Of a DNA stretch of 57,760 nt, positions 7,972 through 16,850 are shown one piece after another (position 1 is the stretch's first letter; each line of letters begins with the position of its first letter). Made by a program: the position numbers and the translations under genes. The notes under the pieces were generated by a model. That model had not been told where the DNA came from, made no database searches, and saw nothing but the letters and a program-made list of their open reading frames with translations. Source of the DNA: Nitrospinota bacterium (GTDB taxonomy: Bacteria; Nitrospinota; Nitrospinia; JACRGO01); contig JACRGO010000073.1 in the NCBI GenBank assembly GCA_016212295.1, forward strand, positions 1 to 57,760, written 5' to 3'.

Positions 7972-8886
7972 TTATTTCCCAACAATGCTTAATTGGGCGC
8001 CATAAGCATCCAGGAAACCCAAAAACGCCTGGCACACGGGCGACATGCTCCTCTTGGGGCAGGAGACGATATAGAAAGTCCGAAGAAGTTTTTTTCCCTT
8101 GAAGTGAATGGACTTGAGGGTCTTGAAGCGGAGGTCCTCAGCCAAGGCCAGGGACGACACAATTGATATCCCGAACCCTGACTTAACGGCCTGCTTCACC
8201 GCCTCCGTGCTTCCCATCTCGGCCACGATGTTGAGTCCGGTTGGATCCACTCCCATTTCCGCAAGCCATCTTTCCATGGCCATACGCGAGCCGGACCCCC
8301 TCTCCCTGATAACAAAGGGCGAGGCGAGGATCTCCTTGGCCCCCATCTTTCCGCCTGGGGGCGCGGGATAATCCGGCCCGGCGATTATTACCAGTTCGTC
8401 CTTGACGAACTCCCGGTGCTCCAAGCGGTTGTCCGCTAATTTGGAGCCGATGATACCGAGCTCGCATTCTCCGTTCATGACTTTCTCCGCTATGGCGGAT
8501 GTGTCCCCTATTATCAATGCCACGGTGATTCCAGGGTTCTTCCTTCCGAACCTTCCAACCAGATCCGGCAGGAGATACTCCCCTGGGATGGTGCTTCCGC
8601 CTATCACCACCCTGCCGGAGGTCTTTCCCTTGAATCGCGCGATGTCCTGTCTCGCCTGGTCCATTACGGCGGTCAGTTTTTTAGCGTATTCAAAGAGGAC
8701 CTTTCCCCCGGCGGTGGGGACCACCTCCCTGCCGAGCCGGTCCAGGAGCCTCAGGCCCAGTTCCGCCTCCAGCGATTGAATATGGCTGCTAACGGTAGGC
8801 TGGGTGAGGTAGACCGCCTCGGCGGCCCTCGAAAAGCTCTTGAGCTCCACTATTTTCATGAATATTTCCAACTGCTTGAAATCCAT
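7972..8886 (-). CDS. LysR-family transcriptional regulator
   Basis: This 304-aa protein has an N-terminal winged helix-turn-helix (about 1-60, with SFSRAAEAVYLTQPTVSSHI) and a C-terminal periplasmic-binding-like effector domain (about 88-295). The N-terminus and the GGSTIPGEYLLP segment resemble the LysR group described as selenium-metabolism-associated in delta-proteobacteria and Firmicutes, and more generally CysB/CbbR-like regulators. No selenium gene is adjacent, so that assignment stays tentative. It is divergent from the secreted YdjY-like gene at 9269, with a 380-bp space between that could hold its operator. LysR proteins usually control a divergent neighbour and themselves. Confidence 0.9.
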   Translation of the reverse strand: MDFKQLEIFMKIVELKSFSRAAEAVYLTQPTVSSHIQSLEAELGLRLLDRLGREVVPTAGGKVLFEYAKKLTAVMDQARQDIARFKGKTSGRVVIGGSTIPGEYLLPDLVGRFGRKNPGITVALIIGDTSAIAEKVMNGECELGIIGSKLADNRLEHREFVKDELVIIAGPDYPAPPGGKMGAKEILASPFVIRERGSGSRMAMERWLAEMGVDPTGLNIVAEMGSTEAVKQAVKSGFGISIVSSLALAEDLRFKTLKSIHFKGKKLLRTFYIVSCPKRSMSPVCQAFLGFLDAYGAQLSIVGK

Positions 8887-9053
8887 GCTTCAATTCCCCG
8901 GAAATCCGTTTATAGAAAAACGCTATAATTAAAAGTTTCCGTATTGACATTTCCAATTTGTAGTATCGGGAAAACTTATTATATCATTAATTTTCACCAC
9001 AAGGGCAACAAGGAAAAATTAAACATCGAACATTGAATTTTAAGGAGGTGATT

Positions 9054-9240
9054 TTGAACTTTGCGCCCTGAGGGCGGACTGCGAATAGAGCACTAAGCGG
9101 GCTTTGCCGCAACTACTTGTCTGTGTGCTGACACGCGCGGGCAGTAAAGAATTGACATCCCCCAGGCAAGGGGGGATCAAGGGGGGTGTGATTCATAGGT
9201 CTATTTGATCTTTAAAGATTAAAAAGGGAAATTCCTATAC
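9054..9240. repeat. R5 modular repeat, copy a, filling most of the 8887-9268 gap
   Basis: The left module is TTGAACTTTGCGCCCTGAGG. The middle carries TTGACATCCCCC and AAGGGGGGATCAAGGGGGG. The right module is TCTATTTGATCTTTAAAGAT followed by GGAAATTCCTATAC. The same terminal modules occur at 36.2 kb and 42.4 kb around different middles. The remaining part of the LysR to 9269 gap holds AT-rich sequence and a short CATCGAACATTGAA motif seen elsewhere. I cannot define a promoter here with confidence. Confidence 0.65.
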
Positions 9241-9268
9241 ATTTTAACCATCTCAAGGAGGAAATTTC

Positions 9269-9919
9269 ATGAAACGACATTCAAAAATTTTAATTTCAGC
9301 CGTCCTTGCGTTTTTTGGCCTTATCATTGGCCAGGCGCAAGCAGCAAGCAATGTGACCGTGGACGCCGCAAACAAAAGTATTTCTTTTCAAGCAACGGTT
9401 AACGGCGCCTATATGAAGGAAGGGTCCTGGCACCTTGCTGTCTACGAAGGCGGGACCAACAAAGGAAAATCCCTGTTCAGCGTGGCCAAGGCGACGCCGG
9501 AAGAAGTCCACAAGGCTTTAGAAGACATAGGTGGAAAGCCGGGCGACAACATGACCTCCACTAACGTCGGGCAACCGAATGTCAAGGTCAAAGGGACCTC
9601 CCTGGACGTTTATGTAAGTTGGGACGGACAATCGGAACCGCTGAAATTGCAAAATGTTCTTAAAGAGTTGAAACCCAATAAAAAAGCAACTGGAATTGAT
9701 ATCAAGTTCGGGGGCAACCTAAGTGACGCGGGAAAGTCCGCCGGGACCGGATGCATTATATGCATGTATAGCTGCCCGGCTGGAATTACCAGCAACGCCA
9801 AAATGAACTCTCACAAATTAACAAATCAAGATAAGGGCGCTTACCGCTATTTAGGCAACAGCGCCAAGCTACCTAAAGACGGCACGGAAGTGACCATCAC
9901 CTTGAAGATTAAAAAGTAA
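9269..9919 (+). CDS. Secreted YdjY-like domain protein
   Basis: This 216-aa protein has a clear signal peptide (MKRHSKILISAVLAFFGLI, cut after AQA near residue 25). The mature part resembles the YdjY-type domain: ISFQATVNGAYM, then WHLAVYEGG, an ALEDIGGKPGDN segment, and a later beta-rich half containing GCIICMYSCPAG, a cysteine cluster that could bind metal or form disulfides. A strong AAGGAGG precedes the ATG by a good distance, and a perfect intrinsic terminator follows, so it is a single-gene transcript. Related proteins are often annotated as iron-sulfur or electron-transport associated, but function is not established. It is divergent from the LysR gene. Confidence 0.75.
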   Translation: MKRHSKILISAVLAFFGLIIGQAQAASNVTVDAANKSISFQATVNGAYMKEGSWHLAVYEGGTNKGKSLFSVAKATPEEVHKALEDIGGKPGDNMTSTNVGQPNVKVKGTSLDVYVSWDGQSEPLKLQNVLKELKPNKKATGIDIKFGGNLSDAGKSAGTGCIICMYSCPAGITSNAKMNSHKLTNQDKGAYRYLGNSAKLPKDGTEVTITLKIKK

Positions 9920-9960
9920 AAAACAAACGGCTGATGTTTTCAGCCGGTATCGTGTAAAAT

Positions 9961-9995
9961 AAAAAGCCCGCCTTATTCCAACAGGCGGGCTTTTT
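9961..9995 (+). terminator. Intrinsic terminator after the YdjY-like gene
   Basis: A perfect 13-bp stem, AAAAAGCCCGCCT paired with AGGCGGGCTTTTT, with a nine-base loop and a T tract. The A tract on the other side makes it potentially bidirectional. Confidence 0.9.
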
Positions 9996-10010
9996 ATTCA
10001 TAGGAGATAG

Positions 10011-10083
10011 CCTCACACAAAGACACAAAGGCCACAAAGGAAAATCTTAGTGGCTTAGCGGCTTTGTGTGAGGAATTTTTTAA
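10011..10083. repeat. Small palindromic repeat
   Basis: CCTCACACAAAG at the left and CTTTGTGTGAGG at the right form a perfect 12-bp inverted repeat. An inner stem GCCAC/GTGGC is also present. It resembles short non-autonomous palindromic repeats and sits between the terminator and the next gene. Confidence 0.7.
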
Positions 10084-10104
10084 AATCAAAAGGCTATCAT
10101 TAAA

Positions 10105-10938
10105 ATGCCACAAACAATTAATTTTTTTCTTGTCACCCTTTTACTCATAGTATTTCTTCCAGCAGCGGCCCTCGGCGGCGCGTGGACCGAGAGGAAGGGA
10201 CGCGGATACAATAAACTCGCCTTCAACTACTATCACTCGGACAAAAATTACGACACGGCGGGCAATAAGGCGGACGCGCCTTTCAACGGCGATTTCAGGG
10301 ACGCCAACGTCTCCATTTACGCCGATTACGGAATCACGGACGAATTGACAGTCCTCCTCTCCGCCTTTTACAAGTCCATGCGCTACATGGACGATAACCT
10401 CACTGAACATACGGACGCTTTCGGCGACCCTGAACTAGCGCTTAAATATAAACTGGGCCAATACAAAAACCTTTTCGCCTCCTTTCAGGCAGGGGCGAAA
10501 TTTCCCGGCTTGTACGGCAAACGCGGCCCGCTCCCTTCTGGAAATCACCAAATCGACATAGAGCCAAGGCTCCTGCTGGGCGTTTCCCTCTATCCCATCA
10601 CCGGTTACCTCAACCTGGAGGCCGCTTACCGCTACAGGGCGGAGGAGCCCGCCGACGAATTCCGCTATCTCCTTGAGGCCGGCTACAGCTTCACCCAGGA
10701 CATAGGCGTCAGGTGCAAACTGGACATAATCGAAAGCGCAAGAAACGGGGCCGTCCTGGCGGTGGAGGGCATGAACAAGACCATCACCTATCAATACGAC
10801 CTCTACAGGGTTGAACTGTCAGGCATTTACAGGCTTGCCGGGGGCTGGAGCCTGGAACTCACCTGCAATCCCACCTTCCATGGAAAAAACACCTCTCACG
10901 GCACGGCGTATTCAATGGGACTGGTCTGGGTGTATTGA
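10105..10938 (+). CDS. Outer-membrane beta-barrel protein
   Basis: This 277-aa protein has a signal peptide (MPQTINFFLVTLLLIVFLP, cut near ALGG) and a mature part made of alternating amphipathic strands (for example NKLAFNYYHSDKNY, LNLEAAYRYRAE, WSLELTCNPTFHG), ending in an aromatic residue (LVWVY), as outer-membrane barrels do. The pattern fits 10-14 strand transporter-like or assembly-control barrels of unknown substrate. It is 42 bp upstream of murE on the same strand and could share its transcript. No specific family is recognised. Confidence 0.7.
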   Translation: MPQTINFFLVTLLLIVFLPAAALGGAWTERKGRGYNKLAFNYYHSDKNYDTAGNKADAPFNGDFRDANVSIYADYGITDELTVLLSAFYKSMRYMDDNLTEHTDAFGDPELALKYKLGQYKNLFASFQAGAKFPGLYGKRGPLPSGNHQIDIEPRLLLGVSLYPITGYLNLEAAYRYRAEEPADEFRYLLEAGYSFTQDIGVRCKLDIIESARNGAVLAVEGMNKTITYQYDLYRVELSGIYRLAGGWSLELTCNPTFHGKNTSHGTAYSMGLVWVY

Positions 10939-10980
10939 CCTTCCTTGAAGCAGCTATGAAGCCTGTGTTAATTTTATCGG

Positions 10981-12492
10981 ATGGACCTGCATGAATTGAT
11001 CAGCGGCTTGGAGGGCGTTTCCCTGCGGCTTGAGGGGGTTTCCGGCCCCTTGGACGTCACTGGCATCACCTTTGATTACAAAAGGTTGAAGCCTGGAAAT
11101 ATCTACGCCTGCCTCCATTGGGAGGAGTTTCTGGAACCTTATGTCCTCTCCAACGGATACGCCTACATCAAAGAGGCGCTGGAGAACGGCGCATCCTGCC
11201 TGCTGACGCAGGAAGGGGTCCCTTTTGACGAAAAAATTTCCTGTCCAAGGATCGTCGCCGGCCACGCCAACAAGGCAATGGCGCTGATAGCGGACCGCTT
11301 CCACGGCCACCCGATGAATAAAATGAAGGTTGTGGGGGTCACCGGCACAAACGGTAAAACCACCATAAATTTCGTCCTCCGCTCCATCCTCTCCCACGCG
11401 GGCCGCAAGCCTGGAATTATCGGGACAATGGGGACCCGCTCCGAGGTCTATAATGTCCCGCCCGGACTCTACACCACGCCGCTTTCAACCGATCTCTACC
11501 ATTCCGCCTCGGTGATGCTGGAAAGGGGGGTCGACACCATCGTCATGGAGTCCACTTCCCACGGAATTTCCCTGTTCAGGGAATACGGGACCGAGTACGA
11601 CGCGGTCATCTTCACCAATTTCTCACAGGACCATCTGGATTTCCATAAGGACCTGGACGATTACAAGAACGTGAAGCTGGGCCTCTTCCGGCGTCTGGAG
11701 CGACAGGCCGTGAAGAGGTCCCCGGAGGCGATTATCAACATTGATGATCCGGTGAGCGGGGAATTCCTGGAGGCGGCTAAAGTGCGCCGGATCACCTACG
11801 GAATAAAAAAACCGGCGGACGTTACAGCGCGCGATATTGAACTCTCGCTTGCCGGCAGCCGGTTCACCATCCAATACGATCAAGGGGAGGTCCTTCCTGT
11901 CCATTTCCGTCTGAGGGGGGAGTTCAACGTCTATAACGCCCTGGCTTGCTTCGCGGCGGCCCGATGCCTTGGCCTGGACGCCTTGAAAATAAAAGAAGGT
12001 CTTGAGGCGCTCACTGAAATTCCAGGCAGGTTCCAGACAATTGAGACCGGGACTGATATCACGGTGGTGGTGGATTACGCGCACACGCCTGATTCCCTGG
12101 AAAAGATTTTAAGGTCGGCCAAGGGCCTCCGCCCAAGAAGGCTCATAGCTGTCTTCGGGTGCGGCGGGGACCGCGACCCCAAGAAGCGTCCGGTGATGGG
12201 AGGGCTTGCGGTTCAAATTTCGGATGTGGTGATCGTCACATCCGACAATCCCAGAACGGAAGATCCTTCAATAATAGTCGACGAGATTTTGCAAGGAATC
12301 CCCAAGGAGGAAATGGGGAAGGTGGAGGCCATAGTGGACCGGAGGGAGGCCATCCGCCGCGCCCTGTCCATGGCGGAGCCGGGTGACCTGGTGGTGATCG
12401 CCGGCAAGGGCCACGAGGACTATCAGATCATCGGCAAGGAAAAGGTCCACTTCGACGACCGGGAAGAGGTGAGTAAGTTTTTCATGAAATAG
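10981..12492 (+). CDS. murE: UDP-MurNAc-L-Ala-D-Glu:meso-DAP ligase (MurE)
   Basis: A 503-aa cytoplasmic Mur ligase that adds the third stem-peptide residue in peptidoglycan synthesis, using ATP. The N-terminal UDP-binding domain covers about 1-105. The central ATPase has the P-loop GVTGTNGKTT near residue 120, STSHG and NFSQDHLDFH. The C-terminal domain contains VVDYAHTPDSLE and the DNPRTED motif, which in this family recognises meso-diaminopimelate. Length matches the family. The gene stands alone here: no murF, mraY or ftsI is nearby, so murE is outside a standard division/cell-wall cluster. A small membrane ORF follows 75 bp downstream. Confidence 0.95.
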   Translation: MDLHELISGLEGVSLRLEGVSGPLDVTGITFDYKRLKPGNIYACLHWEEFLEPYVLSNGYAYIKEALENGASCLLTQEGVPFDEKISCPRIVAGHANKAMALIADRFHGHPMNKMKVVGVTGTNGKTTINFVLRSILSHAGRKPGIIGTMGTRSEVYNVPPGLYTTPLSTDLYHSASVMLERGVDTIVMESTSHGISLFREYGTEYDAVIFTNFSQDHLDFHKDLDDYKNVKLGLFRRLERQAVKRSPEAIINIDDPVSGEFLEAAKVRRITYGIKKPADVTARDIELSLAGSRFTIQYDQGEVLPVHFRLRGEFNVYNALACFAAARCLGLDALKIKEGLEALTEIPGRFQTIETGTDITVVVDYAHTPDSLEKILRSAKGLRPRRLIAVFGCGGDRDPKKRPVMGGLAVQISDVVIVTSDNPRTEDPSIIVDEILQGIPKEEMGKVEAIVDRREAIRRALSMAEPGDLVVIAGKGHEDYQIIGKEKVHFDDREEVSKFFMK

Positions 12493-12567
12493 GAAGGAAC
12501 TTGATTTGTGTTTGACTTTAAAAAGCCGCTTTGTTACCCTCTTTTGGCGAGTTCAGGAGAGCAATCA

Positions 12568-12729
12568 ATGAAAGCATGCCATTATCTGTCCATTCTAAGC
12601 CTGGTTGTGTGGTATTTGCTGGGCCTGCGTGTCGCCCGCAAGCGCCAAAAACCTTCAGAGGAAAAAATTCCCGCCTTGGGCCAAGAGACCGCTGAACTAG
12701 CTAAAAACCTAACGACTCCGGCGAACTGA
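12568..12729 (+). CDS. Small single-pass membrane protein, 53 aa
   Basis: The ORF track uses a GTG at 12508, but the ATG at 12568 is preceded by CAGGAGAG at good spacing and begins a hydrophobic helix (MKACHYLSILSLVVWYLLGL), followed by a basic stretch and a polar tail. This looks like an inner-membrane anchor with a short cytoplasmic tail. It follows murE. The family is not recognised. Confidence 0.45.
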   Translation: MKACHYLSILSLVVWYLLGLRVARKRQKPSEEKIPALGQETAELAKNLTTPAN

Positions 12730-12730
12730 A

Positions 12731-12803
12731 AAATAGAACGCGGATGATGCTGATGACACGGATTATCGCGGATGAAATTTCTTTTAATCCGCGCTTCTCT
12801 ATT
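12731..12803. repeat. R3 repeat, copy 1 (ACGCGGAT type)
   Basis: AAATAGAACGCGGATGATGC at the left, GGATTATCGCGGATGAAATT in the middle and TTTTAATCCGCGC at the right form an imperfect palindrome. A longer copy lies at 41.1 kb, and pieces of the same vocabulary are at 37.7 and 55.4 kb. Confidence 0.7.
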
Positions 12804-12862
12804 TATAGCTTTAGCCACCTTAGCCCTATTAGGCGCCTTTTATAAAAGCGTTGACAATAAAT

Positions 12863-13222
12863 ATGATTATCCAACAGACCATGATCAAGGACCATAGGCC
12901 CTGGGGCTTTTATGAAGTCCTTTCGGATGCGGCGGACCACAAGGTAAAACGGATCACCGTCCACCCGGGCCATAGGCTGAGTTATCAGCGGCATTTCCGG
13001 CGGTCAGAGCATTGGTACGTGGTAAGCGGCAAGGCGGTGTTGACCAAGGACAGTGAGGAAATCGAGCTGGCGGCCGGCCAGGCCATGGATTTGCCCGCGC
13101 GCGCATGGCACCGCATCCGGAACAGCGGCGCTGAAAATCTGGTGTTTATCGAAGTCCAGACCGGTGATTATTTCGGAGAGGATGATATCGAGAGGTCGGA
13201 GGATGACTATGGCAGGGCCTGA
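12863..13222 (+). CDS. Cupin-fold mannose-6-phosphate isomerase type II domain protein
   Basis: About 119 aa from the ATG at 12863; the ORF track uses a TTG four codons earlier, and an ATG at 12881 is also possible. The sequence matches the stand-alone cupin domain found at the C-terminus of bifunctional ManC/AlgA enzymes: RPWGFYEVL, VHPGHRLSYQRHF, RSEHWYVVSGKA and FIEVQTGDYFGEDDI. The His residues and Glu of HFRRSEHW would bind the metal. It may interconvert fructose-6-P and mannose-6-P for surface sugar synthesis or act as a sugar-binding partner. No guanylyltransferase domain is present. Confidence 0.85.
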   Translation: MIIQQTMIKDHRPWGFYEVLSDAADHKVKRITVHPGHRLSYQRHFRRSEHWYVVSGKAVLTKDSEEIELAAGQAMDLPARAWHRIRNSGAENLVFIEVQTGDYFGEDDIERSEDDYGRA

Positions 13223-13338
13223 GGAACCGGCCATCAAGCGTTGCGGCCATGCCGCGCACGCTTATTTATTTAATAAGGCTTTTTGGGGTTTGCCGGCTAT
13301 TTTAAAGGAAAGGACTTCGGATTAATCAATTCGCTAAG

Positions 13339-14763
13339 CTATGTTCTTTGAAATAGTTGCCCTACACTATAATTTTTAATTAATTTGGAAAAATATTGGT
13401 CTTTTTCCAGCTTAAGCCTCAGAGCAGGGTCTAAATCCACAGCTCTGTTCAGTTCCTCAATGGCCGATTGCTCTTCCCCTTTCACATAGTACGCCTTGGC
13501 GAGGTTATAGTGCAGGTTGGCGTCATCCGGTTTGAGTTTCATCGCCTTTAGGAAATTTTCTATTGCCTGGTCGAATTTTTCCTGCCGCCTGAGCGCTATG
13601 CCCATCTTGTTATAGAGGTGGGTGTGGTTCTCGTTCAAGGCAATGGCCTCGCCGAATATGCCCTCCGCTTCCGCGTCAAGATTGTACTTCAGACAGAAAT
13701 CGCCCATTAGAAGATACAGGAAGTTCTGGGTGGGGTTATACTCAAGGGCCTTCCTGTATATTTCCAGGGCTTTTTTGGGATTGTCCTGGGCCTCGAAAAC
13801 CTTGGCAAGGCCAAGATAGTTCTTTACGAATTTTTTATTCCGCTGTATTCCTTCCCTGAAGTAAAATCCGGCCTTTTCAAAATCCCCTTCATCCTGATAA
13901 AGCGCCCCTATATGGTATAGCACCTGGACATTGTCCGGTTCCAAATCCATGACTTTAAGGTAATTCTTTTTGGCCTCTTTGTAATTGCCCAATTGTTCGT
14001 ACGCTTTTCCCATGCCCTGGTGCGCCCTTGGGAAATTGGCCTCGAACTCCGTGATCTGCTTGAATATCCTGATTGCCTGGTCCACCTCGTTCATTTTCAA
14101 AAGAGTATTGGCCTTTTCCGCTAAATTAGCGGCGTTTTCGCCTCCCATCTTTAGGGCTCTATTGTAAAAAATAATGGCTTGGTCGAAAAGCCCCATTTCC
14201 TGAAGCATGTTTCCTTCCATAAGCAGCCTGGAAACTTCCCTATGCAGCAACGACTCTTCCGGCTTCTCCAGGACCTCCATGAGTTTTTGTCCGAAAGATA
14301 CCGGGTCGGATGGAAGAATTAAGAATTGAGAAGCGCCTGCCTTGCATGCCGAGATAATGATTTGCCTGTCAAATACTTTTTCCACGAAGATAAAGGGAAC
14401 CAATTTTTCTGAACCCGCGGTCAGGAGCATGTTCTTTACGATATGCAGTAATTGCAATCCTGTTTTGGTGGAAACGCTGCCGTCCAGGACTTTGAGGTTG
14501 CAAATAATGAGGTCTATATTTTCGGGGTTTTTTTTGATCTGGCTTATAACCACGGTGGAGGTATTGGAGGCCCTGATTTTATCGGGAGAAAAACCCAGGA
14601 TCTCCAAATAGCTTTTTATCGTATCGCGCGCGGCCGGATCGCCGCAGATGACGAAAATTCTTTTCTTGAGGAATTTCGAGACCTTCTCCCTGAGTTCCAC
14701 CAAGGATTTCTGCTGTTCCAAAAACTCCTGGACCTCGTCCTGCTGTTTATGCTTGCCTTTCAT
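13339..14763 (-). CDS. Pseudo-receiver domain plus TPR-repeat protein
   Basis: A 474-aa cytoplasmic protein. A CheY-like fold spans about residues 32-165 (RIFVICGDPAARDTIK at its start), but the usual phosphorylated Asp position reads LIICNLKVLDG, with Asn, and the usual Lys-Pro is LP in FLILPSDP. It is therefore probably a non-phosphorylated pseudo-receiver. At least seven TPR units follow from about 175 to 455 (FDQAIENFLKAMKLKPDDAN and similar). The start has AGGTGG upstream. It is transcribed away from the convergent cupin gene. A scaffold or adaptor role in signalling or polar assembly is a reasonable inference, not shown. Confidence 0.8.
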   Translation of the reverse strand: MKGKHKQQDEVQEFLEQQKSLVELREKVSKFLKKRIFVICGDPAARDTIKSYLEILGFSPDKIRASNTSTVVISQIKKNPENIDLIICNLKVLDGSVSTKTGLQLLHIVKNMLLTAGSEKLVPFIFVEKVFDRQIIISACKAGASQFLILPSDPVSFGQKLMEVLEKPEESLLHREVSRLLMEGNMLQEMGLFDQAIIFYNRALKMGGENAANLAEKANTLLKMNEVDQAIRIFKQITEFEANFPRAHQGMGKAYEQLGNYKEAKKNYLKVMDLEPDNVQVLYHIGALYQDEGDFEKAGFYFREGIQRNKKFVKNYLGLAKVFEAQDNPKKALEIYRKALEYNPTQNFLYLLMGDFCLKYNLDAEAEGIFGEAIALNENHTHLYNKMGIALRRQEKFDQAIENFLKAMKLKPDDANLHYNLAKAYYVKGEEQSAIEELNRAVDLDPALRLKLEKDQYFSKLIKNYSVGQLFQRT

Positions 14764-14969
14764 TTACTTCCACCTGAATTTTTATAATTTTTTCAATAAA
14801 AGCAGCTATGTTTTTCCACCCCAAAATTATTTCTCTTTTTTCTCCTGGTTTCCCGGATTCCTTATAAATATTCGTATATTAGGAAGCCAGGAAAGCAGGA
14901 AAAAACTTTCTAAATGAAAAATACAGGCTTTATTTTAATAGTACCGCCAGCAATAATCATATCCAAAGG

Positions 14970-16844
14970 CTACAATTTCTTGCCGCTTGCCTCTGTATCC
15001 GCTGGCTCTAACCGTCCCATTTTCAATTTGAAGGAATCTAACCGTGGCAAGGATTGAACTATTTTTTGGGCAATCGGGGCGGAGGTGCTTCCGCCGTGTC
15101 CTCCATGTTCAACGATAATGGACATGGCCAAAAGGGGTTTTTCGTAAGGGGCGAAAGCTATGAAAAGGGCATGGTCCCTGTATTTGTAAGGAATTTCTTC
15201 CTGACTGTCCTCGTCCCAGCCTTCCTTCATGCGCACCACTTGCGCGGTGCCGGTCTTTCCCGCCACTTCCACCCCTGGAACACGCGCCCTCAATCCTGTT
15301 CCCCCTTGCTCCGTCGTGACTCCAAGAAGCCCCTCACGGATTATCCTTAACGTCTCCCGGCTCACAGGCAGGCGCCCTATTATTTCCGGCTTGGTTTCCT
15401 GGATTATTTCGCCGTTTGGCTTCTGGATGGATTTTATGATGTTGGGTTTGTAAAGCGTTCCCCCGTTCCCCACCGCAGCGATCAGATTGGCAAGCTGCAA
15501 TGGAGTGGCGATGTTATATCCCTGGCCGATGGAAGCGGATATGGTTTCCCCTGGATGCCACTGCTCCTTTTTTGCTCTCAATTTCCATGCCTGGGTCGGC
15601 ACCAACCCGCTCTTTTCATTTTCCGGATCAAAACCGGTCGGCGCCCCAAGCCCGAATCCCATGGCATATTGCGCGATGGCGTCGATCCCCAAATGATATC
15701 CCACTTGATAGAAAAACACGTCGCACGATTGCACAATGGCCCTGTGGATGCTCACAAGGCCGTGTCCTCCCTTTTTCCAGCATCTGTAATTTCTTGTTCC
15801 TAACTGGAAATAACCTGGACAGAAATAGGTCGTGTTTTCCGTTATGACTCCTTTCTCCAGCCCCGCGGCCGCCATGATGACTTTATAGGTCGATCCAGGT
15901 GGATATAATCCCTTTATCGCCCTGTTTTCCAGGGGATGGCTTTCGTCTTGGATTAGTTGTTTCCAATAGGAAGGCGCCACGCCCTTTGCGAATATATTTG
16001 GATCAAAAGAAGGCTTGCTTACGATGGCTAGTATATTCCCGTTTTGAGGATCCAAGACAACCACTGAACCCTGCTTTCCCTCCATCTCCTTTTCCACCAG
16101 CAATTGCAGGTCCTTATCGATGGTAAGGACTATATTGTTTCCTGGAACGGGATTATCTTTTCTTAAAATCTTCAGTTCACGTCCCGCCGCGTCCACCTCC
16201 ACGCTTTTGACGCCTTTTTCACCTTTCAAAAAAGTTTCAAACCGGCTTTCCAGTCCATACTGTCCTATGAAATCGCCTAGCCGGTAAGGACCATCCTTGA
16301 AACTTTCCAACTGGCTCCGTCTGATTTCGCCGAGATAACCCACAATCTGGGCGGCAAGCTCCTGGTATTTATAGTCACGCATCGGTTCGACCTTTATTGA
16401 AAAACCGGAAAGATCAACGCCGTTTTCCTCAATGAAGGCCACCTCTTTTCTGTTTAAATCCCTTTTCAGCAACAACTCCTTGTGCGCCGGATGGATCTTG
16501 ATTTTATCCAAATCAGGGCTTTCGCCCAGGTCAACGGATTTTCTTAAAAAATCCAGCTCATTCTTCAATTCCTTCGCGTCTTCCTTCGTCAGATAGAGAT
16601 TAAAGGACGGACGCAGGGAAACTATAACATCGCCGTTTCCGTCCAGAATATTTCCGCGATAATTGGCTATGGACTTTACCCGGATGCGGTTGTTTTCCGC
16701 CAGGCTTCTAAGGTCCTCGCCCTGGATTATTTGGAGGTACCACAGCCGCAGGATAAGGAGAAAAAACAAAAGGACGTTAAATACCAGGATATAGAGGGAT
16801 TTGGTTTTTAAACCCTCGGTCTTATAAAGATTGGAAAGTTCCAT
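14970..16844 (-). CDS. mrdA: Penicillin-binding protein 2 (rod-shape transpeptidase)
   Basis: A 624-aa class B penicillin-binding protein with one N-terminal membrane segment (about 17-36) and a periplasmic body. The dimerisation domain spans about 55-230, then the transpeptidase. The catalytic Ser lies in PPGSTYKV (SxxK), the SxN-type motif in QSCDVFFYQ and the KTG motif in GKTGTAQV. MreD lies 6 bp upstream on the same strand, the usual mreBCD-mrdA order, so this is the elongation-specific PBP2 working with RodA (not in the window). It crosslinks lateral-wall peptidoglycan and is the mecillinam target in E. coli. Confidence 0.95.
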   Translation of the reverse strand: MELSNLYKTEGLKTKSLYILVFNVLLFFLLILRLWYLQIIQGEDLRSLAENNRIRVKSIANYRGNILDGNGDVIVSLRPSFNLYLTKEDAKELKNELDFLRKSVDLGESPDLDKIKIHPAHKELLLKRDLNRKEVAFIEENGVDLSGFSIKVEPMRDYKYQELAAQIVGYLGEIRRSQLESFKDGPYRLGDFIGQYGLESRFETFLKGEKGVKSVEVDAAGRELKILRKDNPVPGNNIVLTIDKDLQLLVEKEMEGKQGSVVVLDPQNGNILAIVSKPSFDPNIFAKGVAPSYWKQLIQDESHPLENRAIKGLYPPGSTYKVIMAAAGLEKGVITENTTYFCPGYFQLGTRNYRCWKKGGHGLVSIHRAIVQSCDVFFYQVGYHLGIDAIAQYAMGFGLGAPTGFDPENEKSGLVPTQAWKLRAKKEQWHPGETISASIGQGYNIATPLQLANLIAAVGNGGTLYKPNIIKSIQKPNGEIIQETKPEIIGRLPVSRETLRIIREGLLGVTTEQGGTGLRARVPGVEVAGKTGTAQVVRMKEGWDEDSQEEIPYKYRDHALFIAFAPYEKPLLAMSIIVEHGGHGGSTSAPIAQKIVQSLPRLDSFKLKMGRLEPADTEASGKKL

Positions 16845-16850
16845 TTTAAT

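Noticed and set aside
7972-8886. Naming the LysR protein as a dedicated selenium regulator
   Set aside because: The N-terminal resemblance is suggestive, but no selenium-metabolism gene is adjacent, so only the LysR family call is kept.
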